DNA from: an uncultured Desulfobulbaceae bacterium
Lineage (GTDB): Bacteria > Desulfobacterota > Desulfobulbia > Desulfobulbales > Desulfocapsaceae
DNA: 52,355 bases
Direction of reading: 5' to 3'
Assembly (NCBI GenBank): GCA_937910875.1
Contig: CALENA010000010.1
Coordinates: 1-52,355, forward strand
A model generated the notes under the pieces. The model did no database searches, was not told the DNA's origin, and was given only the letters and a program-made list of their open reading frames with translations. Of the stretch, positions 34,199-41,441 are shown piece by piece; position 1 is the first letter of the stretch, and the number at the start of each line of letters is the position of its first letter. The position numbers and the translations under genes were made by a program.

Positions 34199-34891
34199 AT
34201 GCAGCGCGTCTGTGTTTCCATCGGCAGTACCAGCCTTGATGATACCCTGGCGGCCGTCGACCGGGCCGCACCCCTGGCCGATGTGGTTGAAATCCGCCTT
34301 GATCACCTCTCAGTTCCGGTGGTTTCGCCTTTTATGACTGCGGTGCAGCGTCCGCTGCTCTTCACCAATCGACCTGAATGGGAGGGCGGCGGCTATTGTG
34401 GCCCTGAAGAGGAGCGCATCGCCCCACTGTGCGAGGCCCTTTGTCAGGGAGCCTCCTATGTTGATCTTGAACTTCTTGCCCCCCTTGAATCAAGACAGGT
34501 GCTGCTCCGTGAGGTGGAAAAGAGTGCCCAGGGCCGTCTGATTCTCTCCTGGCACCAATTTCAAGGCACCCCCAGTTTTCAGGAACTCGTGGGGCGCATG
34601 GCTCTGATGCAGGATGCGGGCGCGGATATTGGTAAGATTGTGACCACGGCCCATGGCCCGGCCGATGTTCGCTCAGTTCTACGTCTGCTGGAAGAGGCGG
34701 CCAGGTTGAATTTTCCCTTGATCGCCTTTTGTATGGGACGGGCCGGGGTGATCAGTCGGGTGGCCAGTGTTGAGTTGGGCGGCTATATGACCTATTGCGC
34801 GGCCCATGAGACTGAGATCACGGCCCCGGGTCAGCTGAGTGTGACGACCCTGCGCCGGATTGAGAGTCTGATGGGAGGCGAGCAGCCATGA
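34199..34891 (+). CDS. aroD: 3-Dehydroquinate dehydratase, type I
   Basis: A 230-aa class I enzyme of the shikimate pathway acting through a Schiff base. Motifs: VEIRLDHL (Glu for substrate binding), ILSWHQFQGTP (catalytic His) and IGKIVTTA (Schiff-base Lys near 145). Its stop overlaps the aroE start (ATGA-type, 34888-34891). Class I AroD paired with aroE is typical of this operon design. Confidence 0.93.
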   Translation: MQRVCVSIGSTSLDDTLAAVDRAAPLADVVEIRLDHLSVPVVSPFMTAVQRPLLFTNRPEWEGGGYCGPEEERIAPLCEALCQGASYVDLELLAPLESRQVLLREVEKSAQGRLILSWHQFQGTPSFQELVGRMALMQDAGADIGKIVTTAHGPADVRSVLRLLEEAARLNFPLIAFCMGRAGVISRVASVELGGYMTYCAAHETEITAPGQLSVTTLRRIESLMGGEQP

Positions 34892-35721
34892 CCATCAGCG
34901 GAACCACCCATCTCTATGGCATCATAGGTCATCCGGTTCGTCACAGCCTGAGTCCGGCCATGCACAATGCCGCTTTTCAGGCCCTGGGACTCAACTGTGT
35001 CTATCTGCCCTTCCAGGCGGTGGATGTGGCTGCGGCCCTGAATGGCCTCCGGGCCCTGGGCATTGACGGGGTGAGTGTCACCATCCCTCATAAGGAGGCG
35101 GTCATTCCCCTGCTGGATGAAGTCGATCCGCTGGCCGCCAGGATCGGTGCGGTCAATACCATCAGGGTTGAACGGCGCCATGATCAGGTGGTGCTGGTTG
35201 GCAGCAACAGTGATTGGCAGGGGGCCAACCAGGCCCTGCTGGCGGTTACTGCATTGAGCGGGAAGAGGGTGGTCCTCCTGGGGGCCGGAGGTTCGGCCCG
35301 GGCCATCGGCTTTGGGCTTCAGCAGGAGGGGGCCCTGGTGAGCCTGTGCAGTCGCACCGAAGCTCGGGGCCGGGCACTGGCCGCTGACCTGGAATGTCAC
35401 TGGACCGCACTGGCTGAGCATCATGGCCTGACAGGAGATATCCTGATCAATGCCACATCGGTGGGTATGAATGATCCGGAAAACAGTCCTGTTGCCGTGT
35501 CTCTTCTGGATCGTTTTTCAGTGGTGATGGATATTGTCTATGCCCCGCTTACGACTCGTCTCCTGCTCGATGCTGAGGCCCGGGGTTGTCAAACGGTTAA
35601 CGGTCTGGAGATGCTCCTCTACCAGGGAGCGGCCCAGTTTGAACTGTGGACCGGTCAGCCCGCACCCGTGGCAGTGATGCGTCGGGCATTGTATCAGGCC
35701 AGCAATAATGTCCTTGCATAG
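34888..35721 (+). CDS. aroE: Shikimate dehydrogenase
   Basis: A 277-aa NADP-dependent enzyme reducing 3-dehydroshikimate. It has GHPVRHSLSPAMHNAAF (substrate site), SVTIPHKE with the catalytic Lys, GAVNTI, a VVLLGAGGSARAI nucleotide loop, the NATSVGM motif and NGLEMLLYQGA at the end. It directly overlaps aroD. The 3' flank carries a family-2 repeat and the next gene is not metabolic, so the aro block seems broken here before aroA. Confidence 0.95.
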   Translation: MTISGTTHLYGIIGHPVRHSLSPAMHNAAFQALGLNCVYLPFQAVDVAAALNGLRALGIDGVSVTIPHKEAVIPLLDEVDPLAARIGAVNTIRVERRHDQVVLVGSNSDWQGANQALLAVTALSGKRVVLLGAGGSARAIGFGLQQEGALVSLCSRTEARGRALAADLECHWTALAEHHGLTGDILINATSVGMNDPENSPVAVSLLDRFSVVMDIVYAPLTTRLLLDAEARGCQTVNGLEMLLYQGAAQFELWTGQPAPVAVMRRALYQASNNVLA

Positions 35722-35771
35722 GTCTTGAAGAAATTTTCGTCAGATCCATGAACATGATGAACATGCTGATT

Positions 35772-35869
35772 GATCCGAAAGTTCATTGGAGACCATGACA
35801 GGCCATGCCGAAGGAACAAACGTTCATGGTTGGTTGTGATTGGCCAATTTGGTCCAGCCACGCTGGCTT
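35772..35869 (-). repeat. ~100-bp dispersed repeat, family 2, copy D
   Basis: Runs from GATCCGAAAGTTCATTGG to the TTTGGTCCAGCCACGCTGG end, in the reverse orientation, between aroE and the lipoprotein gene. It matches copy A most closely, apart from small changes. It is intergenic like all others. Confidence 0.8.
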
Positions 35870-35890
35870 GTTTGGGGATGAGGAGAGGAT

Positions 35891-36739
35891 ATGAATGATC
35901 ATGTGACCTTTCTGCTCAAGATGGTTTCAACTGGAGTCCTTGTCGGGCTGATGAGCCTTTTGCTCATGGCCTGCGAAAAGGGGGGCATGGAAAAGACTGA
36001 GACGTTTATTTCAATTAAGGATATCCCCCAGGAACAATGGGACAGGTTGGCCCGGAAGAAGATATATTTTGGCCATCAGTCGGTGGGATATAATATTGTC
36101 GACGGACTGGTTGATCTTCTCAGGGAATATCCAGATATCAGACTCAATATCGTCGAGACGCACGACGCCGCAGACTTTAACGTCGCTCTTTTTGCTCATT
36201 CTAAAATTGGCAGGAACGTTGAACCCGAGAGTAAAATCGATCAGTTCGCCGAGTTTGTTGAGTCAGGAATAGGGGAAGTTGCAGATCTGGCATTTTTCAA
36301 ATTCTGCTATATTGATGTGGCCTCTGAGGATGATGTCGGTACCCTCTTTACCGTCTATAAAAACAGGCTTGAATCCTTACGAATCAAGTATCCCCAGACT
36401 GCATTTATCCATGTGACGATGCCGCTGACTGTTGTGCAGACAGGCCCCAAAAAATGGATCAAGACACTGATCGGCCGACCCGTTGGTGGGTATGCTGAGA
36501 ATATAAAACGGAATCAATTTAATGACCTGTTAAGAGAAGAGTATCTCGGGCGAGAACCCGTCTTTGATCTTGCCCTGATCGAGTCGACAACCGGCTCAGG
36601 GATGCGGTCCATTTTCGAGAGTCATGGGGGGTTTTATTATTCGTTGAATCCGGAATTCACCCATGATGGCGGGCATCTCAATGCCAGAGGACGAAGAATC
36701 GTAGCCGAACAGCTTTTGATTTTTCTCGCAAATACCTGA
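35891..36739 (+). CDS. Lipoprotein with SGNH-hydrolase-like features
   Basis: A 282-aa protein with an N-terminal hydrophobic segment and lipobox LLLMAC (Cys near 28), so probably membrane-tethered in the periplasm. KKIYFGHQSVGYNIVDG near 56-72 takes the place of a GDSL block I, FFKFCYIDV fits a central strand, and THDGGHLNARGRRIVAE near the C-terminus fits the DxxH catalytic block V of SGNH hydrolases. A nucleophile Ser in HQSVG is plausible. GAGGAGAGG precedes the ATG. Base composition looks less GC-rich than its aro neighbours, and a repeat precedes it, so transfer into the aro region is possible. Substrate is unknown. Confidence 0.7.
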   Translation: MNDHVTFLLKMVSTGVLVGLMSLLLMACEKGGMEKTETFISIKDIPQEQWDRLARKKIYFGHQSVGYNIVDGLVDLLREYPDIRLNIVETHDAADFNVALFAHSKIGRNVEPESKIDQFAEFVESGIGEVADLAFFKFCYIDVASEDDVGTLFTVYKNRLESLRIKYPQTAFIHVTMPLTVVQTGPKKWIKTLIGRPVGGYAENIKRNQFNDLLREEYLGREPVFDLALIESTTGSGMRSIFESHGGFYYSLNPEFTHDGGHLNARGRRIVAEQLLIFLANT

Positions 36740-36972
36740 CCAGGGACCTTCATGCTCCTGCCGGGCCAAGCTCACCACCATGAACCTGTATCGCAAAAGC
36801 TCGATGAAGAGTTCCAGTCAAGTGCATGACCCGATCTTATAGCTGTATCATCCTGAATGTGTTTAATAATCATTGAGTACGCAATAACTGTGTGAAAATA
36901 GGTGTCAAGCTGTCTGCCCTGCCCGGCAAAGAGCAATAACTTTAAGAATGAACTCTGCAGAATAAATAGACC

Positions 36973-38244
36973 ATGAAAGAGATACACCCCCTCATTAGCG
37001 TGGATACGGCCATTGTCGTCCCTGGTTCCAAGAGTCTGACCCAGCGGGCTCTGATTGCCGCGGCCCTGGCCGATGGCACTTCCCGTCTGCTTGGTCCTCT
37101 GGCCAGTGAAGATACCGAATATACGTCTCAGGCCCTGGTGCAGATGGGGATCAGGGTCGAGCGTGAGAATCCTGCCTGCTGGCTGGTTCATGGCAATGGC
37201 GGCAGGTTGCAGGTTCCGGAGCAGGAGGTCTTCCTGGGCAACAACGGCACGGCCACTCGTTTCTTGACCTCGGTGGCAGCCCTGGTGCCCGGGGCAGTGG
37301 TGATTGACGGTGAAGAGCGGATGCGGGAAAGGCCCATCGGCCCTCTGATGCAGGCCTTGAAGGGTTGGGGCGTGGACATCTTCTCCATCCTGGGCACCGA
37401 TTGCCCCCCGCTGCGGATTGGTGGCGGTGGACTCAGTGGCGGCGAAACAGTGTTACCCGAGGGCAGGAGCAGCCAATATCTCTCGTCCCTGCTCCTGGTT
37501 GCCCCCTATGCCACCACTCCGGCCCGTCTCCGGGTTGAGGGTGAGGTCCTGTCCAAGCCCTATGTGAGCATGACCTTGTCGGTGATGGCCGATTTTGGCA
37601 TTGAGGTAGACTGCGACAGCCAACTCAATGACTTCGTGATTCCCCAGGGCAGCTATCGGGCCATGGAGTATGAGATTGAGGGTGATGCATCCAATGCCTC
37701 CTATTTCTGGGCGGCTGCTGCCATTACCGGTGGCCGGGTCACGGTGAGCAATGTGCCGGTACCCTCTCTGCAGGGTGATGCCGGCCTGGTGCCGCTTCTG
37801 GCTCGGATGGGGTGTGATATCAGTCGTGAGGGAGGGGGGATTACGGTTCGGGGGCCCAAGCGGCTTGAGGGTATTCGGGTCGATATGGGTGACATGCCCG
37901 ATGTGGTCCCGACCTTGGCCGTGGTCGCTGCCTTTGCCCAGGGCCAGACCCGGATTGACAACATCGCCCATTTGCGGATCAAGGAGTGTGACCGCTTGAC
38001 CGCCACCCTCACAGAACTGAGCAAGATGGGCGTTCGGGTCGAAGAAGGGCCTGATTTCATGATCATTCATGGTGATGGTGGCAAGGGTCTGCATGGCGCG
38101 GAGATCGAGACCTATCGTGATCATCGGATGGCCATGAGTTTTGCCGTTGCCGGGCTCCGAGTTCCAGGGGTACGGATTCTGAACGAGAGCTGTGTGGCCA
38201 AGTCCTTTCCTGACTTCTGGGAGCGGTTTGCCCTGCTTGGTTGA
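36973..38244 (+). CDS. aroA: EPSP synthase
   Basis: A 423-aa 3-phosphoshikimate 1-carboxyvinyltransferase. It has PGSKSLTQRALIAAALADG, GNNGTATRFLTSVAAL (where E. coli has GNAGTAMRPL: the Gly is kept, Asn and Phe replace Ala95 and Pro101 equivalents), ERPIGPLMQALK, SSQYLSSLLL, DMPDVVPTLA, RIKECDRL and YRDHRMAMSFA. All catalytic blocks are present. It is separated from aroE by the repeat and lipoprotein gene. The ribosome site is weak. An inverted repeat and a terminator follow. Confidence 0.94.
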   Translation: MKEIHPLISVDTAIVVPGSKSLTQRALIAAALADGTSRLLGPLASEDTEYTSQALVQMGIRVERENPACWLVHGNGGRLQVPEQEVFLGNNGTATRFLTSVAALVPGAVVIDGEERMRERPIGPLMQALKGWGVDIFSILGTDCPPLRIGGGGLSGGETVLPEGRSSQYLSSLLLVAPYATTPARLRVEGEVLSKPYVSMTLSVMADFGIEVDCDSQLNDFVIPQGSYRAMEYEIEGDASNASYFWAAAAITGGRVTVSNVPVPSLQGDAGLVPLLARMGCDISREGGGITVRGPKRLEGIRVDMGDMPDVVPTLAVVAAFAQGQTRIDNIAHLRIKECDRLTATLTELSKMGVRVEEGPDFMIIHGDGGKGLHGAEIETYRDHRMAMSFAVAGLRVPGVRILNESCVAKSFPDFWERFALLG

Positions 38245-38343
38245 GTAAAATGGTCTGCTGATTCAAATGCTCGGGTTGAATATCCTGCCGCTGATCAGTT
38301 TTCGAGATTTAATAATACAGGTTCATGGTGGTGAGCTTGGCCC

Positions 38344-38450
38344 GGTGAGAGCTGGAAGGTCCCTGCCCGGCTACGCTTCGCCCGAACCATGAACGACGTT
38401 CCGTCGCCCATAGTTCAGATACGCCGGTCAGGGACCTTCCAGCTCTCACC
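38344..38450. repeat. 107-bp element with 22-bp perfect terminal inverted repeats
   Basis: GGTGAGAGCTGGAAGGTCCCTG at 38344 is exactly complementary in inverse to 38429-38450. The interior of about 63 bp holds a further partial palindrome (GAAC-gac-GTTC). It has no coding capacity. The rest of the 38245-38585 gap shows nothing recognisable. The element could be a MITE-like insertion or a large structural RNA/DNA hairpin; no second copy is in the window. Confidence 0.75.
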
Positions 38451-38585
38451 TCTTCCCATTCCTGATCAGACCTCCAGTGAATAGTTACTTTCGGTGAATC
38501 ATTACAAATTTGATGGATATTTTGTCCGCTTTTATCTGTTGAGTTTGTCTGGAAAACAGTTTATTGGTTTCCGGAAGTGCGAAAA

Positions 38586-38622
38586 AAATCCCCGTATATC
38601 GTATTGATATACGGGGATTTTT
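38586..38622. terminator. Bidirectional terminator between convergent aroA and methyltransferase-like genes
   Basis: AAATCCCCGTATATC and GATATACGGGGATTT form a perfect 15-bp stem around GTATT, with A-run and T-run flanks on both sides. Confidence 0.9.
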
Positions 38623-38708
38623 CTGTTTTGATGATGAAGTGATGACTTGAATACTGTCTGGGCTGGAGAGGTGAGAGCATTTGGGGAACACTGAGTTTTT
38701 GAGAATTG

Positions 38709-39494
38709 TTATTGCATCCCTTTTGCCCATTCCTTATTGTTTTCTGTGAGCTGTTTGTTCATTCGTTCGAAGTCGAGGTCGAAGCGTTTTGCCAGCCGTT
38801 TGATCCGGACCAGGTCGCCTGACGTCTCCTGTGGCGGTCGGCCGGTAAAGGCCAGGAGGCAGATATTGGGGTCTTCAAACACCGGCAGACGCAGGACTCG
38901 ATTGCTGAAGGCCAGGTCAATGGCTGAGCAGGCCGCACCAAAGGCATCTTTATTGCCGCTCCACAGATTGTAAATGGCCAGTCCTCTGTTGCTCAGACGA
39001 GTCAGGAGCAGGGTATGGAAAGCTTCGTCAAAGAGGGCTTGCGCCATGCAATCCGGGCCAAAGAGGTCGACCAGGATCAGGTCGTAGCCTGGGGCTTTTG
39101 TGGCTGGTTCGTGGCGCAGGAAGTCCTCAGCGCGAGTATTGACCAGTCGCAGTCGGTCACTCCCGGGCAGGGCAAAAAAATCGTGGGCCACCCGGATGAC
39201 TCCGGCAGACTGTTCGACCACGTCCAGTTGGACGGTCTCCAGGTGATGGAGGAGAAAGTGGACCATGCTGCCGCCTCCCAGACCCAGGAGAAGGATTCGT
39301 TTTGGTTGCTGCTGGAAGAGCAGTCCGCTCATCATGGTTTGGGTGTAGGCGATCTGGAGTTTCTGGGGATTGCTCAGGTCAATACGACTCTGCTCGCAGC
39401 TGGTCAGGCCGAACTGGAGACAGCGACAGGCACCCCGATCACTGACCATGATCGGATGGCCCGCATCGAGGCAGTGGTGGATGAGTTTTTTCAT
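38709..39494 (-). CDS. Spermidine-synthase-like Rossmann methyltransferase-fold protein
   Basis: A 261-aa protein with the polyamine-synthase fold. LLLGLGGGSMVHFLL is the nucleotide loop; DVVEQSAGVI is the acidic strand; and YDLILVDLFGPDCM holds the Asp of the active site. A full polyamine-binding set is not clear, so it may be a spermidine-synthase-like protein without polyamine activity. MKKLIHHCLDAG near 39494 is the likely start; the frame is open to 39554. It is convergent with aroA and shares the terminator. Confidence 0.75.
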   Translation of the reverse strand: MKKLIHHCLDAGHPIMVSDRGACRCLQFGLTSCEQSRIDLSNPQKLQIAYTQTMMSGLLFQQQPKRILLLGLGGGSMVHFLLHHLETVQLDVVEQSAGVIRVAHDFFALPGSDRLRLVNTRAEDFLRHEPATKAPGYDLILVDLFGPDCMAQALFDEAFHTLLLTRLSNRGLAIYNLWSGNKDAFGAACSAIDLAFSNRVLRLPVFEDPNICLLAFTGRPPQETSGDLVRIKRLAKRFDLDFERMNKQLTENNKEWAKGMQ

Positions 39495-39637
39495 CAATGG
39501 CTCGAATGGAGTGACAGAGTGTTTGATATATAACGCAAGATCAACATGAAACAAGAACCAGGATGGCGAGGTGAAGCATTTCGATCTGCGAGAAGGTCGA
39601 TCGGCAGTGTTCCAACGCCAACAAGGAAGGTCCCCTG

Positions 39638-39787
39638 ATGTCGAGTGAGAAAAAGATCAAAAAGAAGTGCTGCCACAAGTTTGAGAAAAAAGGCAAACAT
39701 TGCAAGAGCTGTCCGGAAAACAAGGGTGAATGCGCCAGTTGTTCTCTCTTGGACCAGGAGCCCACGAAGCCTCGGGACAAGGATTGA
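39638..39787 (+). CDS. 49-aa Cys-rich small protein
   Basis: A frame below usual cut-offs but with an excellent ribosome site (AAGGAAGG seven bases upstream of ATG 39638). The product is Lys-rich and has six to seven Cys in a compact pattern: KKKCCHKF, HCKSCPENKGECASC. The order C-x2-C…C-x2-C suggests a small zinc-ribbon or metal-binding peptide. I recall similar short Cys-rich proteins in Desulfobacterota but cannot confirm homology. It lies between two reverse-strand genes on its own. Function is unknown. Confidence 0.7.
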   Translation: MSSEKKIKKKCCHKFEKKGKHCKSCPENKGECASCSLLDQEPTKPRDKD

Positions 39788-39862
39788 ACCCGGGGCGGAT
39801 CTGCTGGAAAGAGGCGTGTGGCACGACCTTGTGGGGCCTTGATCTGGAGTGTCCTGCAAGAG

Positions 39863-39896
39863 TCAAGACGGTTCAGCCATCAAGACAGTTCGGCCA
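39863..39896. repeat. 17-bp tandem duplication
   Basis: TCAAGAC-GTTC-GCCA occurs twice head to tail (39863-39879 and 39880-39896) with two differences, in the gap before the convergent DUF362 gene. Confidence 0.6.
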
Positions 39897-39917
39897 TCAT
39901 GGACTTCTGTAAGGCCG

Positions 39918-40718
39918 TCAACTCGCCACTTCCACCAGGTTAAGCGGTGTTGCCTGGCCGAGTATCCCGTGGTTCTTTTCGATGTGGCCGATGTGTTGCC
40001 AGGAACGGCCCAGAAGTTCGCATCCATAGGCATCGATGGCCACTGGATCAAAAGCGGCCGCGAGTCGACCCACCGGTGGCTGACAGTGCCGGCCCCAGAG
40101 ATGGGCCTCGGCCATGCCGATGCTGGCATCAAGGAGGGTGAAGTCCGGGGTCCGGTAGCGATTGAGATCGCTGATTGCGGCCTGAATGTCTAGGTGAAAT
40201 CCTGATTTTCCCCAGTTGCCACCCTGCTGGTAATGGCTGGGCGGGGCGCAGCCCATCATGTTCTTCATGGTCAGGGTGACTCCGGCCAGGCTGTGGGCCT
40301 TGAGTACCGGGACCGAGAGCAGGAAGACCTGGTCCAGCAGGCTGGGCAGATGCATCTCGGGCCAGCGGTGACAGTCTGTTCTCTGGTGCCGGGTCAGTGG
40401 TTCGCTGTTGAGATTGATGAGTTTGACCCCTGTCTGACGGGCCAGGCCACTGTACCCCAGGGTGTCAAAGACATGAACAGTGTCATAGTCGAGACTGCCG
40501 GTCCCTTCACCAATCAGGATTCTGAGCTTTGGCAGCCGCTGGTGCAGGTAGTGGATCAGTTCCGCAATCAGGTCGACCGGGGTGGTGATGGGCGGGGGGA
40601 GGGCCTCGACCAGATTGGGTTTGATGAGGACTGTCTGATCGTCGTCAAGGGCTGAGAGCAGTCCGGCGGCGTCAAGAAGAGGGGGGCAGAGTTGTGTGGA
40701 AATCTGCAAGTCGCGCAC
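39918..40718 (-). CDS. DUF362 domain protein
   Basis: A 266-aa protein with the DUF362 core: VLIKPNLVEALPPPITTPVDLIAELI, ILIGEGTGSLDYDT, SVPVLKAHSLAGVTLTMKNMMGC and DPVAIDAYGCELLG. DUF362 proteins are often found in anaerobes, sometimes with ferredoxin domains; no ferredoxin cysteines are seen here. The start is GTG 40718, since the only upstream ATG is out of frame. It follows the activase gene by 24 bp and ends the long reverse-strand gene string. Role unknown; the co-location with an HgdC-type activase is suggestive. Confidence 0.8.
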   Translation of the reverse strand: MRDLQISTQLCPPLLDAAGLLSALDDDQTVLIKPNLVEALPPPITTPVDLIAELIHYLHQRLPKLRILIGEGTGSLDYDTVHVFDTLGYSGLARQTGVKLINLNSEPLTRHQRTDCHRWPEMHLPSLLDQVFLLSVPVLKAHSLAGVTLTMKNMMGCAPPSHYQQGGNWGKSGFHLDIQAAISDLNRYRTPDFTLLDASIGMAEAHLWGRHCQPPVGRLAAAFDPVAIDAYGCELLGRSWQHIGHIEKNHGILGQATPLNLVEVAS

Positions 40719-40742
40719 TGTGGACCAGGCCTGGATGACGGG

Positions 40743-41399
40743 TCATGGTTGCTCCTCGACCGGTGTTGGGTCAAGCAGGCCGTGCAGGAGGACAAAGCGT
40801 CCCAAGGGGATAACTGTGCAGGGGAATGAGGCGACAAACAGGGGGTTGTCGCAGAGTCCACCTGAGAGGTACAGGGTATCCGGTCGACCCGCAAAATCAT
40901 GGGCGTTGAGGGCGATGCCTTTGACGAATCTGGCCACGGCCTCCGCGTCAGTACTGCCATTGACCACCGCATCGAAGATATGGCTCATTCCCAGCACGCC
41001 GCAGGTGACCGAGAAGGAGGTGGCAGGGACCGCCAATCGGGTAAAGTCCAGATCATAGTAGCGTTGCAGGAGCTCAATGGTAAAGCCCATGGAGGCTCCA
41101 CATTCGGCGTTCCAGCCCATGTCCTGGACCTTGCCCTCGGCATAGCGGACAAACTTGATATCGCGGCTGCCGCAGTCGAGCAGGGTGTAGCTGTCTTCAG
41201 CAATCAGGCGCAGGCCACCCCGGGCAAGCGCCGTGAGTTCATTGACATAGAGATCGCAATGTCTGCGGCCGTTGTGACCGGTGGCCCGTTTGACCCGCAG
41301 GTCGGAGGGCAATTCGCGGCTGGGGATCAGGCGTGGTCCACCCGGGAGCTCCGGGTCCCAGAGTTTGCAGTATGAGGTGCCGAAGTCAGCGAGGAGCAT
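40743..41399 (-). CDS. Short HgdC/BadF-type ASKHA ATPase (reductive activator)
   Basis: A 218-aa ASKHA-fold ATPase of the 2-hydroxyglutaryl-CoA dehydratase activator type. MLLADFGTSYCKLWD is the phosphate-1 loop, LLDCGSRDIKFVRY phosphate-2, and LYLSGGLCDNP the adenosine motif. The two cysteines that in activases bridge a [4Fe-4S] cluster between subunits are present: Cys100 in AECGASMGF and Cys133 in VTCGVLGMSHIF, 33 residues apart. It is shorter than typical HgdC (~260 aa). Such activases couple ATP hydrolysis to delivery of a very low-potential electron to a partner. The partner is not obvious: no benzoyl-CoA reductase or dehydratase pair is adjacent. A DUF362 gene follows, and a Cys-rich protein (44372-45121) lies upstream in the same string. 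Confidence 0.82.
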   Translation of the reverse strand: MLLADFGTSYCKLWDPELPGGPRLIPSRELPSDLRVKRATGHNGRRHCDLYVNELTALARGGLRLIAEDSYTLLDCGSRDIKFVRYAEGKVQDMGWNAECGASMGFTIELLQRYYDLDFTRLAVPATSFSVTCGVLGMSHIFDAVVNGSTDAEAVARFVKGIALNAHDFAGRPDTLYLSGGLCDNPLFVASFPCTVIPLGRFVLLHGLLDPTPVEEQP

Positions 41400-41441
41400 G
41401 GGCGAGCAGAGGCATTGAGGTGGCTGGAAAATGGTTCGGGG

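Noticed and set aside
38344-38450. CRISPR or integron attC site
   Set aside because: Only one inverted pair, no repeated spacer units and no integrase nearby.
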